Of a stretch of 64,000 bases of DNA, positions 1-12,275 are shown in pieces. Origin of the DNA: Paragyromitra xinjiangensis (taxonomy: Eukaryota; Ascomycota; Pezizomycetes; Pezizales; Discinaceae). Positions within the stretch are counted from its first letter, which is position 1. The number at the start of each line of letters is the position of its first letter. The position numbers and the translations under genes are program-made. The DNA is taken from NCBI GenBank assembly GCA_038503065.1, contig JBCAMK010000015.1, forward strand, positions 1 through 64,000, read 5' to 3'. The notes beneath the pieces are model-generated. The model ran no database searches and was not told where the DNA came from. It saw nothing but the letters and a program-made list of their open reading frames with translations.

Positions 1-56
1 CCCTAAACCCTAACGCCTAGCACCTCTTTAGATATCATCTATCTATCTATCTATCT
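1..56. repeat. Telomere-type CCCTAA units and ATCT microsatellite
   Basis: The first bases read CCCTAAACCCTAACG, two slightly imperfect copies of the CCCTAA repeat used by filamentous fungi, in the orientation expected at a left chromosome end. A short (ATCT)n run follows at 36-56. Two units are too few to prove a true telomere. It could be the eroded inner edge of one, or an interstitial copy, since similar motifs recur through the window. Confidence 0.5.
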
Positions 57-297
57 CGTTGTGGCCTTCGATCAGTCGAACCTCCCTGCTAAAGTTGCTG
101 TAGGAGTATTCGCCGTGTCGAACTCCTCCACAATAGATCTTGCTATGGCCTTCGACTAGTCGAAACTTGCTGCCAAAGCTACTGTAGGAGGCCTTGCTGC
201 GTCGAACCTCGCTGCCAGAGCTGCCGTGGGAGGCCTCGCGGCGTCGAACTCATCTCGCTGTGGTATTCGACTAGTCGAACCTCGCTGCCGGAGTTCT
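57..297. repeat. Degenerate subtelomeric tandem repeat
   Basis: About two and a half imperfect copies of a roughly 100-bp unit follow the telomere-type start. Each copy carries the words GGCCTTCGACTAGTCGAA, CTGCC-AAGCTGC and GTCGAACTC in the same order. TCGACTAGTCGA is itself palindromic. No protein is supported here; the minus-strand open frame over it simply reads the repeat. Confidence 0.5.
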
Positions 298-1110
298 GTT
301 CGCGTTTCAAGAAGCTCAAATACAGTATGCCTTAACCTAAAGACCATAAAAAAGGTTGTTTTCGCCTTATAATTCGATTTATAAGACGGAGTTAGCTAAC
401 TCCGTGCTTTGAAATCAGATTTGTAACAGATCGCGTCATTACTATCGCCGACTCGGCCGAAAGGCTACCCGGCACGGATGTCCCAACATCCGTCTCCGTC
501 CTCGGATAGGTATAATACCCCGTCCATCTCAGCTAACTGAGGAGTCTAGAAATCAGACGAAACCACCTCTACGATCAACATCGCAGAACAGTCTTAGCAG
601 CCTACCTTCTTCACTCCTCACCGCGATAAATACTAAGTATCCCACGATACTCCCCCCATTTTAAGCTCGTTCTCAGCTAGTCGGGATTTGGGTTTTTTGT
701 CAATTGCTCCCGCTGCAGCTCTTTCTCAACTGCTTCGACGCTCAGCTATCCAATATTTCCACGGTATTATGCAGCCTGAGCCCCTAAAAGCTCTCGCCTA
801 GTTGAGACTTGACCTTTTTCTCAGTTGCTCCCACTGGAACTCTTTCTCGATTGCGCGAGACTTGGGCCTTTTTACCGAATATTGACTTTTTCGCGCTCAG
901 CTATCAATTATTTCTAGTGTTCTAGCCCCTAAACCCCCAACTTTGCTGGTTTCCCCGGTATAATTTTGTGACAGCTATCTGCGATACAACCGAGACAATT
1001 TGTTTCAGTGAAAATGTTCATTTAGTCTCTCTTGGGCTTAACCTCATCTACGTACAGGTCTTTGCCGATTAACTAGCAAAAATGAAGGAAAGGGTGGAAA
1101 GAAAACATGA
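298..1110. other. Gene-free subtelomeric stretch
   Basis: I see no gene. There are loosely repeated phrases around 690-900 (CAGTTGCTCCC, CTCTTTCTC, CTCAGCTATC), suggesting diverged duplications. The end serves as 3' flank of the minus-strand gene ending at 1111. Confidence 0.4.
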
Positions 1111-2394
1111 TCATGCAGCAACGGCAACCCGCCGAGTGAGATTCAACAACGGAGAAGGAGGGATATCATGAATTCCCAAACTCCGCAGGTTAAACGAGCC
1201 GATATCATCGTCGTCGATACGCTTGTAAGGATGTTGCGCTTCTTCCCAGTCCTTGGCCGACAGCCCGCTTTGACATGCATTGATAATATCCTGCTTCTTC
1301 TGAGATAACTCGCCACCAACCTGTTCTTCTACCTTTCCCATATGATCCGACCTCAGCAATTCCAGAACGCACCTTACGAAATGAAGACGGCCGAAATTAA
1401 TTCTAGGGGACTGAACATAATTTTCAATGTAACCAACGTCCACAAGGGTCTCTTGGACATTGGTTTTGAGGTCGATGAGCCTGTTTTCGTCCAGGCAGAC
1501 CTCAGCTAACACCCCCTTTGCCGTACTGGTGAACTTTAGAGTCGCGAAGACGTAGCGTTCATAAAGTGCCCTGTAATTGTCTAGAGCTCGACTTTCGGTT
1601 TTAAGGCGATCTATCTCAGCTAATTGCTCGTAGTGCTTTTCCTGGTCACCGAGATGAGGTCAGCACCTATTAGCCCGTACTAAACGGTGTATAGTGGGTG
1701 CATAACTTACATTGCGCTCATGCTCTACAACAGGGAACAAGAAGTACCAGACGATGACTTCTCTGGTACTCGGCTCCAGGTGTTCATACAGAAACTTGAT
1801 ATCCGCTTCTACCCCGTTCCTCTCTAAATCTGTCCTTTTCACCTTGATATCTAGACTAGCCCGATGCTCATTCAGGGTTTCAATGAACACCCTCATCTTC
1901 TGCTCTGCATCGGCAGCATCCTGCGAGTGCTTTGCGATATTTTCTAGATCTGTCTGGACTACTTTTGTCGCGCTCTCAAAGCCCTCCCTGACACCCCCGA
2001 TAAGCTCCTTAGTCTTTTTCAAGTTCGCCTGCCATCCCGTGGTGGTACTGGTGATAACGAACTTGGTGATTTCTAGAAGCCGTGCTAACGCGTGCACCAT
2101 AACCCTCCGGAGATCGTCGTCGAAATCGGGACGAAGTTTGCGATTTTCTATATAGTGTACACGTAAGGAATTCGACACCTCCTCGAACTTTCCACTCATT
2201 CCTTCCATTATGGTGAGCTCCTCCTGCGCTATAAATCAGCTGGAGTTAGTAATTGCGGTTTAAGTAATAGGGGTTTTAGGGACCTTACTAATTCTTTGAA
2301 ACCGCTCTTCGTTGGCTGGGTCTACGGCTCGAGCTGCGACATGAACTACGCCTGCCAAAACTTCCTTAATCTTCTCTATTATAGAAGGGTCCAT
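1111..2394 (-). CDS. Hypothetical helical coiled-coil protein (384 aa)
   Basis: Three exons join in phase: 2394-2289, 2228-1711 and 1641-1111, with introns of 60 and 69 nt starting GTAAG and ending TATAG and CCAG. The start is the ATG of MDPSIIEKIKEV; the stop is TGA at 1111. The product is nearly all charged helix with heptad-like stretches. One short hydrophobic patch (VIVWYFLFPVV) lies near residue 200, and the C-terminus is loosely structured. There is no signal peptide and no recognisable enzyme motif. The larger coiled-coil gene at 6.4-9.1 kb lies upstream on the same strand and has the same style (long helices plus a hydrophobic patch), so a functional link is possible but is inference. 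I do not recognise the family. A role in a helical membrane-associated assembly is one option, an N-terminal module of an immune-receptor-like protein another. Confidence 0.75.
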
Positions 2395-2975
2395 CGTCGC
2401 GCTCGAAACTCTATCTAGCTGGTAGATGGTTGTGCAGGAAGCGAAATCTGACTGTAAAACTGGAAAGAGGACTAAAGGGTATTGTAGAAGAGGTAGGTTG
2501 AGGGTGATGGAGGTGACTGTAAGAACCGGAGTGGAAAGTATCTATTTGAATGTTTCGAAGAGGTGGGGAGCATCCTAGGGGAAACATAGGTGCCGCTTTC
2601 ATACTCCGAGACGGATAGCATAACTGCTGTTGCTAGCCTATCGTGATCATGATGCTTTTAGAGTGGACCACTATTGCATACTATAGAGAATCAAAACTTG
2701 GCGCAGCTTTTTGTGGTATGCAATAGCAGTGTACTGTATAAACTTAGAAATGACGGATGAAGCCGGGCTGAGACCAAAGGATAGTGCCGTGCAATCGTTA
2801 GTTGGATAGATAGAGCTTGTGCCATTTGGGTTGGGACTGATCTCTATTCACTGGTTGCACTTAAGCCTCAGTACTTGGTCAACCAACTAAGACACAATAC
2901 CCTTCTGCTGTCTTAGCCCGGCCCCATTCGCCATTCCTGAATTGATACGGTGTTCTACAAATTCTATTACTTGTA

Positions 2976-3076
2976 AATGACTGACGTTTGTGCACCGGGC
3001 TGGGCCCGTGCCCCATACATTTTTTATGATTTTGTATGGTATGCAGGCCCAGCCCGGTGCACAAACGTCAGTCAAT
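2976..3076. mobile_element. 101-bp foldback element with TA flanks
   Basis: Positions 2978-3006 and 3046-3074 are perfect 29-nt inverted copies (begin TGACTGACGTTTGTGCACCG). Similarity continues outward to a TA on each side (2974-2975 and 3077-3078), which fits a Tc1/mariner-type target duplication. The loop is about 40 nt and nothing is encoded. Could be a MITE or a hairpin left by one. Confidence 0.65.
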
Positions 3077-3974
3077 TACGAGTATATTGACAGTACCGAT
3101 GCTGTATCAGGCTATCCCGTGGAAGTACTGGTCACACGGCAGGGTGAAGGTGAGAGCAGCTCAACCGCTGTTTGGCTAGGGTGATGAGGGACGTTAATGT
3201 CTGTAGCTTACCGGTTATCTGCCATATTAAAGTCGGTGGGCTTATATTCAGGCACAGTTTGACCTTGGTACTAAAGCTACGGCTTGCATTAGTTCAGGAG
3301 TCTAACATTTATTCTAGCGCTTGGGCTAGAAAACTACATATCTCTAGAGTTTTAGCTCTGATTCATTGATCATCTAGGCACTGTGAAAACCTCTTCAACT
3401 GCCACCGGTGGAGCACTAGCGATGCAGAGCGTATTCTAGGTTGATCAGGAGATGCATTAGCGGGTATAGAGGACAAATAATGCAAATGAGGGATTTAATT
3501 CAAATTGATGCAATACCATGACGGGTGGTCAGCAGATATTGTAGGCGCAAAAGAGGTTTGAGTAGTAACTAGAAAACATGAGGATTGGATACGGGATAAT
3601 ATGGCGTTAGCCACCAGGCTCACATCGCCGATAGCTCTGGAGATCAGCTGGTCAAGTTTGCTAGTTGGTATAACTCACTTTTTCAGGGCCTTTATCTTTT
3701 AGTAGATAGGTATCCTATCCTTAGTATAATGTAATGTTCACACAAGTTAAGGTTTAATCCTGTACAAATTTATGCAAGCCCAGCTCAGGAAGGTTCTTAC
3801 TCCCGATGAGATGAAAGAATTGGTCAGTTTATGAACGCCAACTCATCCTGAGAGATACGCAAGTCTCTCACCTGCACGGCTCATCAGATGGCTTCCGGCT
3901 TAGGGTTTTTCACCGGAGATGCTCTATCGACTTAAGTTGATTTAGTTCAAATCAACAATTTTTTACACTTCATA

Positions 3975-4212
3975 CTACCGTGAAATCTCAGAAGTAACGA
4001 ACGGGCCTGAACTGAGACAGCAGGAGAATACCGCGTTGGCACCGATTAAACAGCCGTTGGGGTCTATTGCAACATATGAACGGCGCTAGGCTCAACTAGA
4101 ACTGCCTTGAGGAGAGTGCACGTGATCACTTCGTCGCTTTAACTAGCGACGGTACGGTATTATCCTAATGTCTCAGTCCAGCTTGTTCGTTACATCTGAG
4201 ATTCTACGCTAC
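3975..4212. mobile_element. 238-bp foldback element with TA flanks
   Basis: The left arm (about 3975-4033) and right arm (about 4152-4212) are inverted copies at roughly three-quarters identity. Shared words are AATCTCAGA, GTAACGAAC, ACTGAGACA and AATACCG. TA sits directly outside both arms (3973-3974 and 4213-4214). No open frame of note; likely an old miniature inverted-repeat element. Confidence 0.5.
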
Positions 4213-5084
4213 TATCTCCCCGCTGAAATAGACTGTGTCAGAGCTTGATGAACTTCAGCTCCGATCGGGACATCGCAATAAGTCCAGCCGCTGTCAATGG
4301 CGAGTTGGTAGCACCACTCCACAAAGAAAGTTGATTTAGGGTTACGTGCATCTGCAGGGTCTTGGCACGGCTTAAGTTTTAATTATGCCCAACGCAATCC
4401 TGCAGCTGCATCTAGATCTGGAGTACCCGAGAATTTCAAGGCCCCGCGCTTACCTGCATCTAGAGTACTCGTATTTGAATGACGTTTCCAGACTGAACTG
4501 GGTCCGCATGAAGGTGCATACCAGTAGAGCCGCAGTAGATATTAGGGAGAAGTAGAGTTTCAGCCAATTCAGAAGCCGCCATAGAGGTTTATGTGACCTA
4601 CATAGCCAGAATCGAGACTCAAAACCATGTATAGAGGATCCAAAACCTCCTGAGATTTGGCTTCGCTGTTAATAGCAACTCTATTAGTTTACGCCCTCCT
4701 CCCAACTAGCCGATTTCTGCTATTTCTAACTTTCCTGCTTGTATGCACCCCCATGCAGACCCAATTCAGTCCGGGAACTTCGTTGAGGTACGAGTAGGAG
4801 CACGTAGCCCGCTCCTGCCTTGACCATGTGCAGTTATTTACTTTTACGTTCATGTCCAAGGATTAGCATACTCGAGCAGTACATGTATACTAAATGAGTA
4901 TTCCTAATCACTAGCCCAATCGCTACTTACTTACTAGTAGTTACCTGCATACTCTAGCGCTTCTGCACACAATGCGGCTAGTGTTTTACGGTACACACAT
5001 GGCTAACAATGTTTCTCGAAGTTGCCCGGAATCGGCCTCATCCTCCCTAGCACAACCGAAAAGCAAAAACGGATGGGACATGTA

Positions 5085-5360
5085 CGGTTGCGTCCAACAA
5101 GTTCTTACGGTTTTCGAAGTACCATTATGCAACAAGATGCCATGAACCACTCAATGAAAATATTTACTATTCAACAAAAAGGAAAGCATTATGCTTCGCC
5201 ATTATTGCTAAGCATTAACAGTATGTCCTTTATCGTACTGGTGTAATTAAGGTTCAGTTGTGGGGGCATGGTGGATTTGGGGGTGTTGTGCTGTGGGGCT
5301 CGTAGTGCCTTGTTGCATCATGGGGCCTCAAAAACCGCAAGAACTTGTTGCACGCAACTG
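5085..5360. mobile_element. 276-bp MITE-like element with TA flanks
   Basis: Both ends carry long inverted arms of about 65-70 nt containing CAACAAGTTCTTRCGGTTTT and ATGCAACAAG. They are flanked by TA at 5083-5084 and 5361-5362. Arms differ at scattered positions, so the insertion is not recent. The open frame at 5022-5246 only reads through the arm. Confidence 0.65.
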
Positions 5361-6407
5361 TAGGTAGTTTCGCATTGTTCTTTACTTGTCGGATTGTCCG
5401 CTATACATAGGCCTCCGTAACATGCAGCCTATCAGTTATCGTACCCACCCCGTGGTACTCAACCCCCGAGTCAACAAGCAAAATAGTAACTAAAAACAGA
5501 AACAAACAGTATTGCAAGAATCGACGTACTAAAAAAAACAGCGCACACGTTGCAAAAATCAAAGTACTAAACGTAAAACAAAAAAATCGTTTAATTCAGC
5601 GAACTTAAAACAATTTCCTTTACTTCTTGATTTCTCCCCAGCCAAACCCTACATGTTTCTCCTTTTCTAGTTCCCGTGGGGTCGTCTCACAACCTGGATC
5701 ATTGAAGATTCTTGGCAGGCAAGCTAGGGCAGCAATGGTCATATTTGTACCCTTACAATAAGGGGCGAGGCATAAAACCATGTTGGACGTATTAGTATCA
5801 CATATCCGTCGATAATTACTACACGTCACGTATGTGGGTTTATTCTCACTTAGGATAGATCATAGTTATGTTGGGTATCGGCGTTGTAATTAAGTGTATA
5901 GGTATATATGAAAACATTTTACCAACGTATTACCAACGTATTACCACTGAAAAAAAACCCAGGCGAAATGCAGCTAAGGGAACAAGAGACTCTAGTTGAT
6001 AAATACAAGCATATTTCCAAATCTCAGCGCCGAGCTATTACGAATTATGCTGGATAGGCTAAATATATCTCTTACATTTTTTGCTGACAGCGTAATACTC
6101 TTGATGGGGCTTGACTAGCGAGGACCCCGGATCCATTTCAACCTTTCCCCGTACTGCGATAAAAAAAAGTTTGCTTCATTACGTGAATGTTTAAGTGAGC
6201 AGAGGCAATATTCCGTGAGGTAAATGTAACTTTAAAATCCTAACATAGCTATGCTACAATGATTGTTCCATACCCTATCTTCCCAACCTAGATCACATAC
6301 TCAATCATTGCCATTTCCGAGATACCCTATCCGCCTGCTTGGCGTGTGCTTAGTGTAACTTTAGCTCAATCATCATCGCCAAACTGCACACCATTATAAC
6401 AGATTAG

Positions 6408-9083
6408 TCAAAATCGACTTTGATTTGGGGTCAAAAAACCTACCCCACCGGAAAAACTTGATTTCTTCACGTATCCGACTATGCTAGTTGTACTCTTGCT
6501 CTCTTCATGTTGATACTTTACTACTGCTGTAGTCCCTTCCTTCATGGCGGTTTCAAGCGCCTTCTGCTCCTTCGATGGAAGCGCCTCGAGGTTCTTCGTC
6601 TCGTTTGCGATTGCGGCCGAGCGCGAGTCAAGCTGTTTCATGATTTTCTTTTGTTTCTAGCAGGGTGTCAATTAGGTAATTAGAGGGGGAGAATATGGGC
6701 TGTAGAACTCACTTCCTCCACTTTCAACTTGATTTCCGTCTCGACTTTGTCTGTATATTCATTGAGCGCCTTGGTATTGGCTCTCAGCTTATTTGCGCGG
6801 TCCTTCTCATCACCTATAGCGACCTTGCTAAGCTCGTTACACATCGTGACTCCCTTCATGATATAGTTAATTGAGACGTCTGTGTAGACAGTAGCTACTT
6901 CCCCGACAAGCATGAAGTAGCATCGTACCATCAGGCACGCGCTGTAGATGTTCTTTCTTCTGGATTAGTACTAGCTATACTAGTGGTAGAGGTATACCCA
7001 CCTTTTTCTGGTAATCGGCCAAGCTTACGCCACCCAGGATAATTTTCTCCGCGCTTTCGGCCTGCTTCAAAAACATCGCTACGTGCGACTTGACGACGAG
7101 ATCGACCATGTTTGATATCGCGCCGAAGAATCTTACCAGCTTCGTGATCTCCCCCTTTAAACTTGCGAGGAGATTCATGCAGTCGCTAAGGATTTTCTTA
7201 ACTTGTTCCAGTGTCGCATTCTCTTGGTTCAGCTTTGCGAGCTCACCGCGAATGTTGCCCAGCGCGATCTGAACGTCCAGGAGTTGCTTGTTCGAATCTC
7301 GGTAGCTCTTTTGTGATTCTTCATAGGCCTTCTGCGCAATTTTCTTGTTTTCGGCCGCGTTGGCGAGGGCGTTACTACCTATGAAGTACAGATCTCCAGC
7401 TCAGTGACTATTATATTCAGCGTAGGAGAGCTGGGGCGTACCGGTTGCATCACCGGATTTCTTAGGCGGATTTCCCATGCTGCTAGACTATATAGTACAA
7501 ATCGTTAGTAGAGATCCTAGGGTGAGCGGGGTTGAGGGCGAACCGGGGTAGTTGCGTTCCCTGGCAATGACGCAGACGCGATCTTGAGTGCCAGCACGCT
7601 TGTTTTGATCTCGAGGGATTTGTCCTGCCACTTGCGGATAGTTACTTCTGAAATCTTGTCGGTGTTGAGAGTTTTCCTTTTCTTGATTTCGTCACGGAGT
7701 TCTTTGATGATCTTTTCCCAGGTATTTATTAGTAAGAGTTCAAGATATGGACGAGGGGGGTGCTACTTCTAGCCCATCATTGATGCATTTCTTCATCGTT
7801 GTACTTGGGGACGCCTCAGTGAACTTTATGTTCTCTAGCTTGCTTGTCAGGCTTCCTTGGATGAAGTTAATGCCTCCCTCCCCGCTATCACCCATCTCCT
7901 TCCAGTTCACAGTAGCACCTTCACCGCCGGTCAGGAGGGTGTAAAGGGTGCTGAGATACGTGCTGACTATTTCAGCAGCGGCGAAAGCAGGGTCTCTTGG
8001 CTCTTGGGGTGGTTTCTCGTTGGACTCTACACCCTTCCACCTACCACCATTGTTGTTACTGTCGCCTCCCCCGCCAATTCCCTTGAGCATAGATAGTGGA
8101 TCCGACATCTTTGTCACGGCCTGGCTGATTCCAGTAGTCACTGTCTTTGAGAGGCCCTCGACGAGCGTGAAGGCAAGACCCTCCCAGACTACGATTTTGT
8201 TAGCCCTTGTATCTTCACGGCACACCAAAGCCTACTCACCACCCGGGCAGTTTTTTGCTGCCTCTTTGAACTCTTCATCTCTGTCTAACATCTGTTTCTT
8301 CATGAGTTCCGCCTCTTCCTTCGCGGAGGCCTCTGCCGCCTCTTGGCCCTTCAAACGCGCTTCATTCATAGCAAGCATCTCCTTGTTTTTTTGTTCGATA
8401 TCGATGTTTTTCTCACTTCGTTCGAATGCCACTTGGTTCAGCTCCATAACGGTATCAAGCCACCTCGCAAAGCCTGCTTCGACTTCCTTCGCGCGCACGA
8501 GGCATAGATCACTAGATTCTTTGAGGAACTCGAGATTGGTGTTAAGCTCATCAGCGGAAGCTGGAAGGTATTGAATGCTTTCAACTACTTGGTTGACCTG
8601 TGTGCATGGCAGTGTTAACGGAGGTGCAAGGGGGTGAACGGGGTGGGAGACTAACAAGTTCATTGATAGGGCTACAAGAATCCGCAATGAGAGCCATATT
8701 TTTTTCAGCAAGGATAAAGACCGTGGTCCCAGTATCGGCAACTTGCATAAGGCAAGGTTTCAAGTAGTTATACCTATAACCGTCCGATCCATCAGAACAT
8801 ATATCTCCGCAAGCACTGTTGAAGGAACGTGTTCAACTTACCGCAGATGTACAAATTCTACCCCAGCTGGCATCGCGTCTTTGAGGTTGATTGCGACCTC
8901 GTTCTTTGTTGAAGATGAAGCAACATAACAGGAGCCAATGAGAGACAGGGAGATTGGGGCAGCAGAGAGAAGATCTGCCCAGTCGTACTTGAAGAGAAGG
9001 GACTGTCTGACATCTCTCATGAAGCGGATAGCGGTGTCTTTGTTGATCTTTTCGATATCTTGTGAAGATTGAACAACTGCCAT
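6408..9083 (-). CDS. Large helical coiled-coil protein of a fungal family of unknown function (736 aa)
   Basis: Nine exons join in phase: 9083-8842, 8773-8656, 8597-8240, 8188-7767, 7711-7544, 7487-7442, 7378-7002, 6952-6713 and 6647-6408. Introns are 49-68 nt; several carry clear CTAAC/CTAAT branch sites. The second exon's acceptor is the least certain. The N-terminus (MAVVQSSQDIEKINK) leads to a folded region with a hydrophobic stretch (LLSAAPISLSLIGSCYVA, about residues 38-56). Then come a heptad-rich helix (about residues 125-235, many E/K/A), a second hydrophobic segment after a glycine turn (WEGLAFTLVEGLSKTV) and a long helical C-terminal half. I believe similar proteins occur across ascomycetes without assigned function. 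The architecture (long helices plus hydrophobic hairpin-like segments) recalls alpha-helical pore-forming folds, but that is an untested inference. Confidence 0.8.
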
Positions 9084-9378
9084 TGTCTTGCTGCGATATC
9101 GAGGCTGGGATGGTTTTGGGTCGGGTTTTTTGAGCTGTCAAGAAGGGTAAGGCCGTGAGAATGAAGAGGGAAGAATGGCAGATGAAAGGAGGTTTTATAG
9201 AGGAATCAACAAAGAGAAGATAGTACAATAATGACGAAGAAGAGAAAAGTGTAGACGTAAAACCGCCCCCCGCAACACCGACGGCTGTGTACTTTGAAAC
9301 TGAGTGATATTCTATGCACTGAGCTAGAATCGGCTCATCACCATCCTCGGTTGAGTGGTCGCATGGGTAGCTGTACTA

Positions 9379-9647
9379 AGGTCAGGCATACGAAGATAGA
9401 ACAGGTCTCACACTTTTTGCATGGTGACCTTGCAAAACGGAAAATTCCGGTGTTCCATCTCCACTACCCTGACCCGAGTAAACGATTTAGCTGAGACCTG
9501 CATTGTGGATCAACTGCCCTACTTCCCTGAACTCGCTTATGCAACTACTAGGTTCAGGGTAGTGGAGGTGGAACACCGGAGTTATCCGTTCTGCAAGGTC
9601 ACCATACAAAAATTGTGAGACCTGTTCCATCTCCATATGCCTAACCC
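9379..9647. mobile_element. 269-bp foldback element with 100-bp arms and TA flanks
   Basis: The arms, about 9379-9478 and 9551-9647, are inverted copies at high identity (by eye close to nine in ten), for example CACTACCCTGA/TCAGGGTAGTGG and GAACAGGTCTCACA/TGTGAGACCTGTTC. TA lies at 9377-9378 and 9648-9649. Only about 70 nt separate the arms. No transposase; a MITE or palindromic foldback. Confidence 0.75.
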
Positions 9648-10118
9648 TAGTAATAGCAATCTGGCAACATAAGTACGGTATATACCATAACTTGTACTAC
9701 CCCAGCAATAGATTCCGCCCACTCATACGCCCAGAACACCCTAAGCTTTAACTGCATCTTGCATCTTTAAGTTCATTGTCCTCAACCTGGAAGGGTATTC
9801 TTATCTGCCAAGAGGGTCTGCATATTGTGATAGATTTACTTCATTAACTACAAGCTGCGCGCAGCAACGAAAAAAACTTGTCAAATACGATAGCAACCAT
9901 CACAACTAACACTAGAGTAAGAAGTGAAGCGATAGGTGAAAAATATCTGCGGCCATTTGCTTTTCGTTTCCTTATTTCCTTTGCGGGGAGGTGGGGCTAG
10001 CCCTGATCAAATTTGTAGCATAAAAATGTGATCAGTGACATACCCTTGCCGTGTGTCTGCAAGAGTTACTTACTTTGGCCGCAGATTTGCTGGGGTGGAA
10101 TGGATCATTCCGAGACTA

Positions 10119-10915
10119 CAATACCAAAAAGGGGGGTAGGATTACAGCTAGAGTATTCCCCGATTTTAGAAATAGGTAGTAGGGCTGCTTGGTTTTGGTA
10201 AATACCTTAATCCAGAAAATATTTGATTCTAAGAAATAGGCATTCTTTAAAATGCCACATCAATACTAGATCCATTAGGTATTCACTAAAATGCTGTACT
10301 AATCCAGGGTGTATTATTTAGTTGTACCTCTTTTTTCTATGTACATGATGCTTTCCCTCAAAATTCTCATGATGTCTACCCTAATTCAAGGATGAGAATC
10401 TCATAAATTTGATTCATCCACAGTGCCATCAATTCTCTACCTGTATCTATGGGCATTTCAAAGTTGGGGAATACTTTCGAAAAATAAGTTTTTATCTTGC
10501 TGTACCTGCCTGTACTAAGCAGGCTGGTAGTTCACTCACATTAGTGATTTTTGATTCTGTAAGCTTTGAGCTCATCTCATCGTCGTGAAGTACTTGTACA
10601 AGCCCTCTTGATACAAAGGTGCTGGACTCATGCCTGGGCCCTGGCAGCCGCAGCGTGCTGGTGTGACTGCTGATCACTGGCATGTGCCCTGGGTGACAGG
10701 TCAAAGGCCTAGGCAGCAGAGTGACAGACCCGGCCTAGGTCCGGCCTATTTTATGACCAGAATTTGCTGCGGTATTGGTACAGTATTGGTACCATATCCC
10801 CTAGAATATAGTATTCACAGATAGCTCGATTTAAGTCGGAATTATTAAAAATATTGAATTTAGGATAAAATGCAGCAGCGCTATTAGAGCAAATTCACCC
10901 CCCTTTTTGGTACTG
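10119..10915. mobile_element. About 800-bp TIR element, TA-flanked, non-coding
   Basis: The ends are CARTACCAAAAAGGGGGGT in inverted orientation (10119-10137 and 10897-10915), each followed outward by TA (10117-10118 and 10916-10917). The interior shows no transposase. It includes a GC-rich patch around 10625-10745 unlike the AT-rich rest, possibly a nested insertion. Likely an internally deleted Tc1/mariner-type element. Confidence 0.6.
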
Positions 10916-12249
10916 TAACTCAACTCATTAGCAAACTGTCTATTACCTTTAGAGCAATTTTAAGGCCAAAACGTTCTCCATACAAGTCACACAAGTTACA
11001 CAAGTTTAGAGCAGCTTGTCCGTAGATCCTAAAAAAAATGTGTTATTCTATTTGCTGAGAGTCTTCTATTTAAAACACGGGAGTTCTTGTTGATAATTTT
11101 AAGCCTGCAAATGCATCAGATCGATAAAAGGTTCAGCTTGAGCGTGGACTCTACGGACCGCAAAGTTTATACCCACAAATGTATCTAACCGAGCTGCAAG
11201 CATTACATGTATACGAGACACCATGAAGCTGCATTCACGTATCCTAACCGGCCGTGAAAGAAGGTGCTGAAATAGGAGGAATGAAGGAGGCATTAAGTTC
11301 TAAAAGCGTAGTCGCATAGTTGGCACCGCACACTTCAGAGCTTCAGCCCCACAATTTACACAATATACCGATCGTTTCTCTCCTCAATTCTCTTGTAAGA
11401 GTACACAAATCATATACGAGGACTCGGACAACATCAGAGCTGAACCTTTCGGATCGAGAAGTAACGTAACACCCACCTTCTCATCTTCTGCCGTCGGATC
11501 CCAAACCGGATAATGCCTATATGAATTTACTTCAACTGATCACCAATAAGACAGATATTGTATTTTATGGTTTCTTCTGCAGCAGGAACTAGTTCCGTGC
11601 GACAGCTAAGAGATAGTTAGAAACAACTAAGGGTGTCCACGAGTCCACCTGCAGAAGCTCAAGCTTTGATCCGAGCGTCCATATTCATGGTTATTGTGTC
11701 TGGCTTTGCTACTCGTGATTACTAAGTGCTTTATTCACAAGCCAAAGAACGGCTGTGGCCAAGCCCTGCAATCGAAGAAATTATACCGCACATTGAATGA
11801 TTGACATATGGTGAACATGTTTCAGTAGTAAGCGATAGTGTGATACTTATAAATTCGTCATCATCAAGTGATAGTGGGACGAAGATAGGCCGTGGGTAGA
11901 GAAGGGTACGGAAATACAGAGAACATAGTAGGTGAAGCCGGAGAAGGAGGTAGGGCAGTATGGATATGTGGAGACAAGGGTGGAGTGCTTGAGGGCAGGA
12001 AAGCGTAGAGGAGCTGAGTGTTTGATGCAGAGGAGTAAGACGTGCTAGTTGGGCCAGAAAGGGTTGACGAAAAGGCTGGTAATTAGTGGGGGAGAAATGA
12101 GGTTGATGAGAAGAAAAGAGGCCGAGGAGACAGATGAGGGTGAAGAAATGGAAGGGGTCATGAGTGTATATGGGGAAGATAGTGGTTAAAGAGAGCACAA
12201 TTTGGTAGTTCTAGCCGCCATAGCCTGAGGGCTAGATGCGTGTATGAAT

Positions 12250-12275
12250 TATCAATCAATCGATCGATCGATCGA
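12250..12275. repeat. ATCA/ATCG simple repeat
   Basis: A run of ATCA then ATCG tetranucleotides (ATCAATCAATCGATCGATCG). It is short, and the ATCG part is self-complementary. Confidence 0.8.

Larger units (their letters stand above)
2395..6407. other. Long intergenic region with foldback elements
   Basis: No coding gene is supported in 4 kb. It holds three short inverted-repeat elements (2976-3076, 3975-4212, 5085-5360) and a small tandem repeat of ACCAACGTATT near 5921-5946. The open frames here have no family resemblance and are scattered over all frames. Confidence 0.45.

Noticed and set aside
7948..8574. 208-codon open frame on the plus strand
   Set aside because: Exact antisense of two well-supported exons of the minus-strand coiled-coil gene; low-complexity Ser/Phe content.
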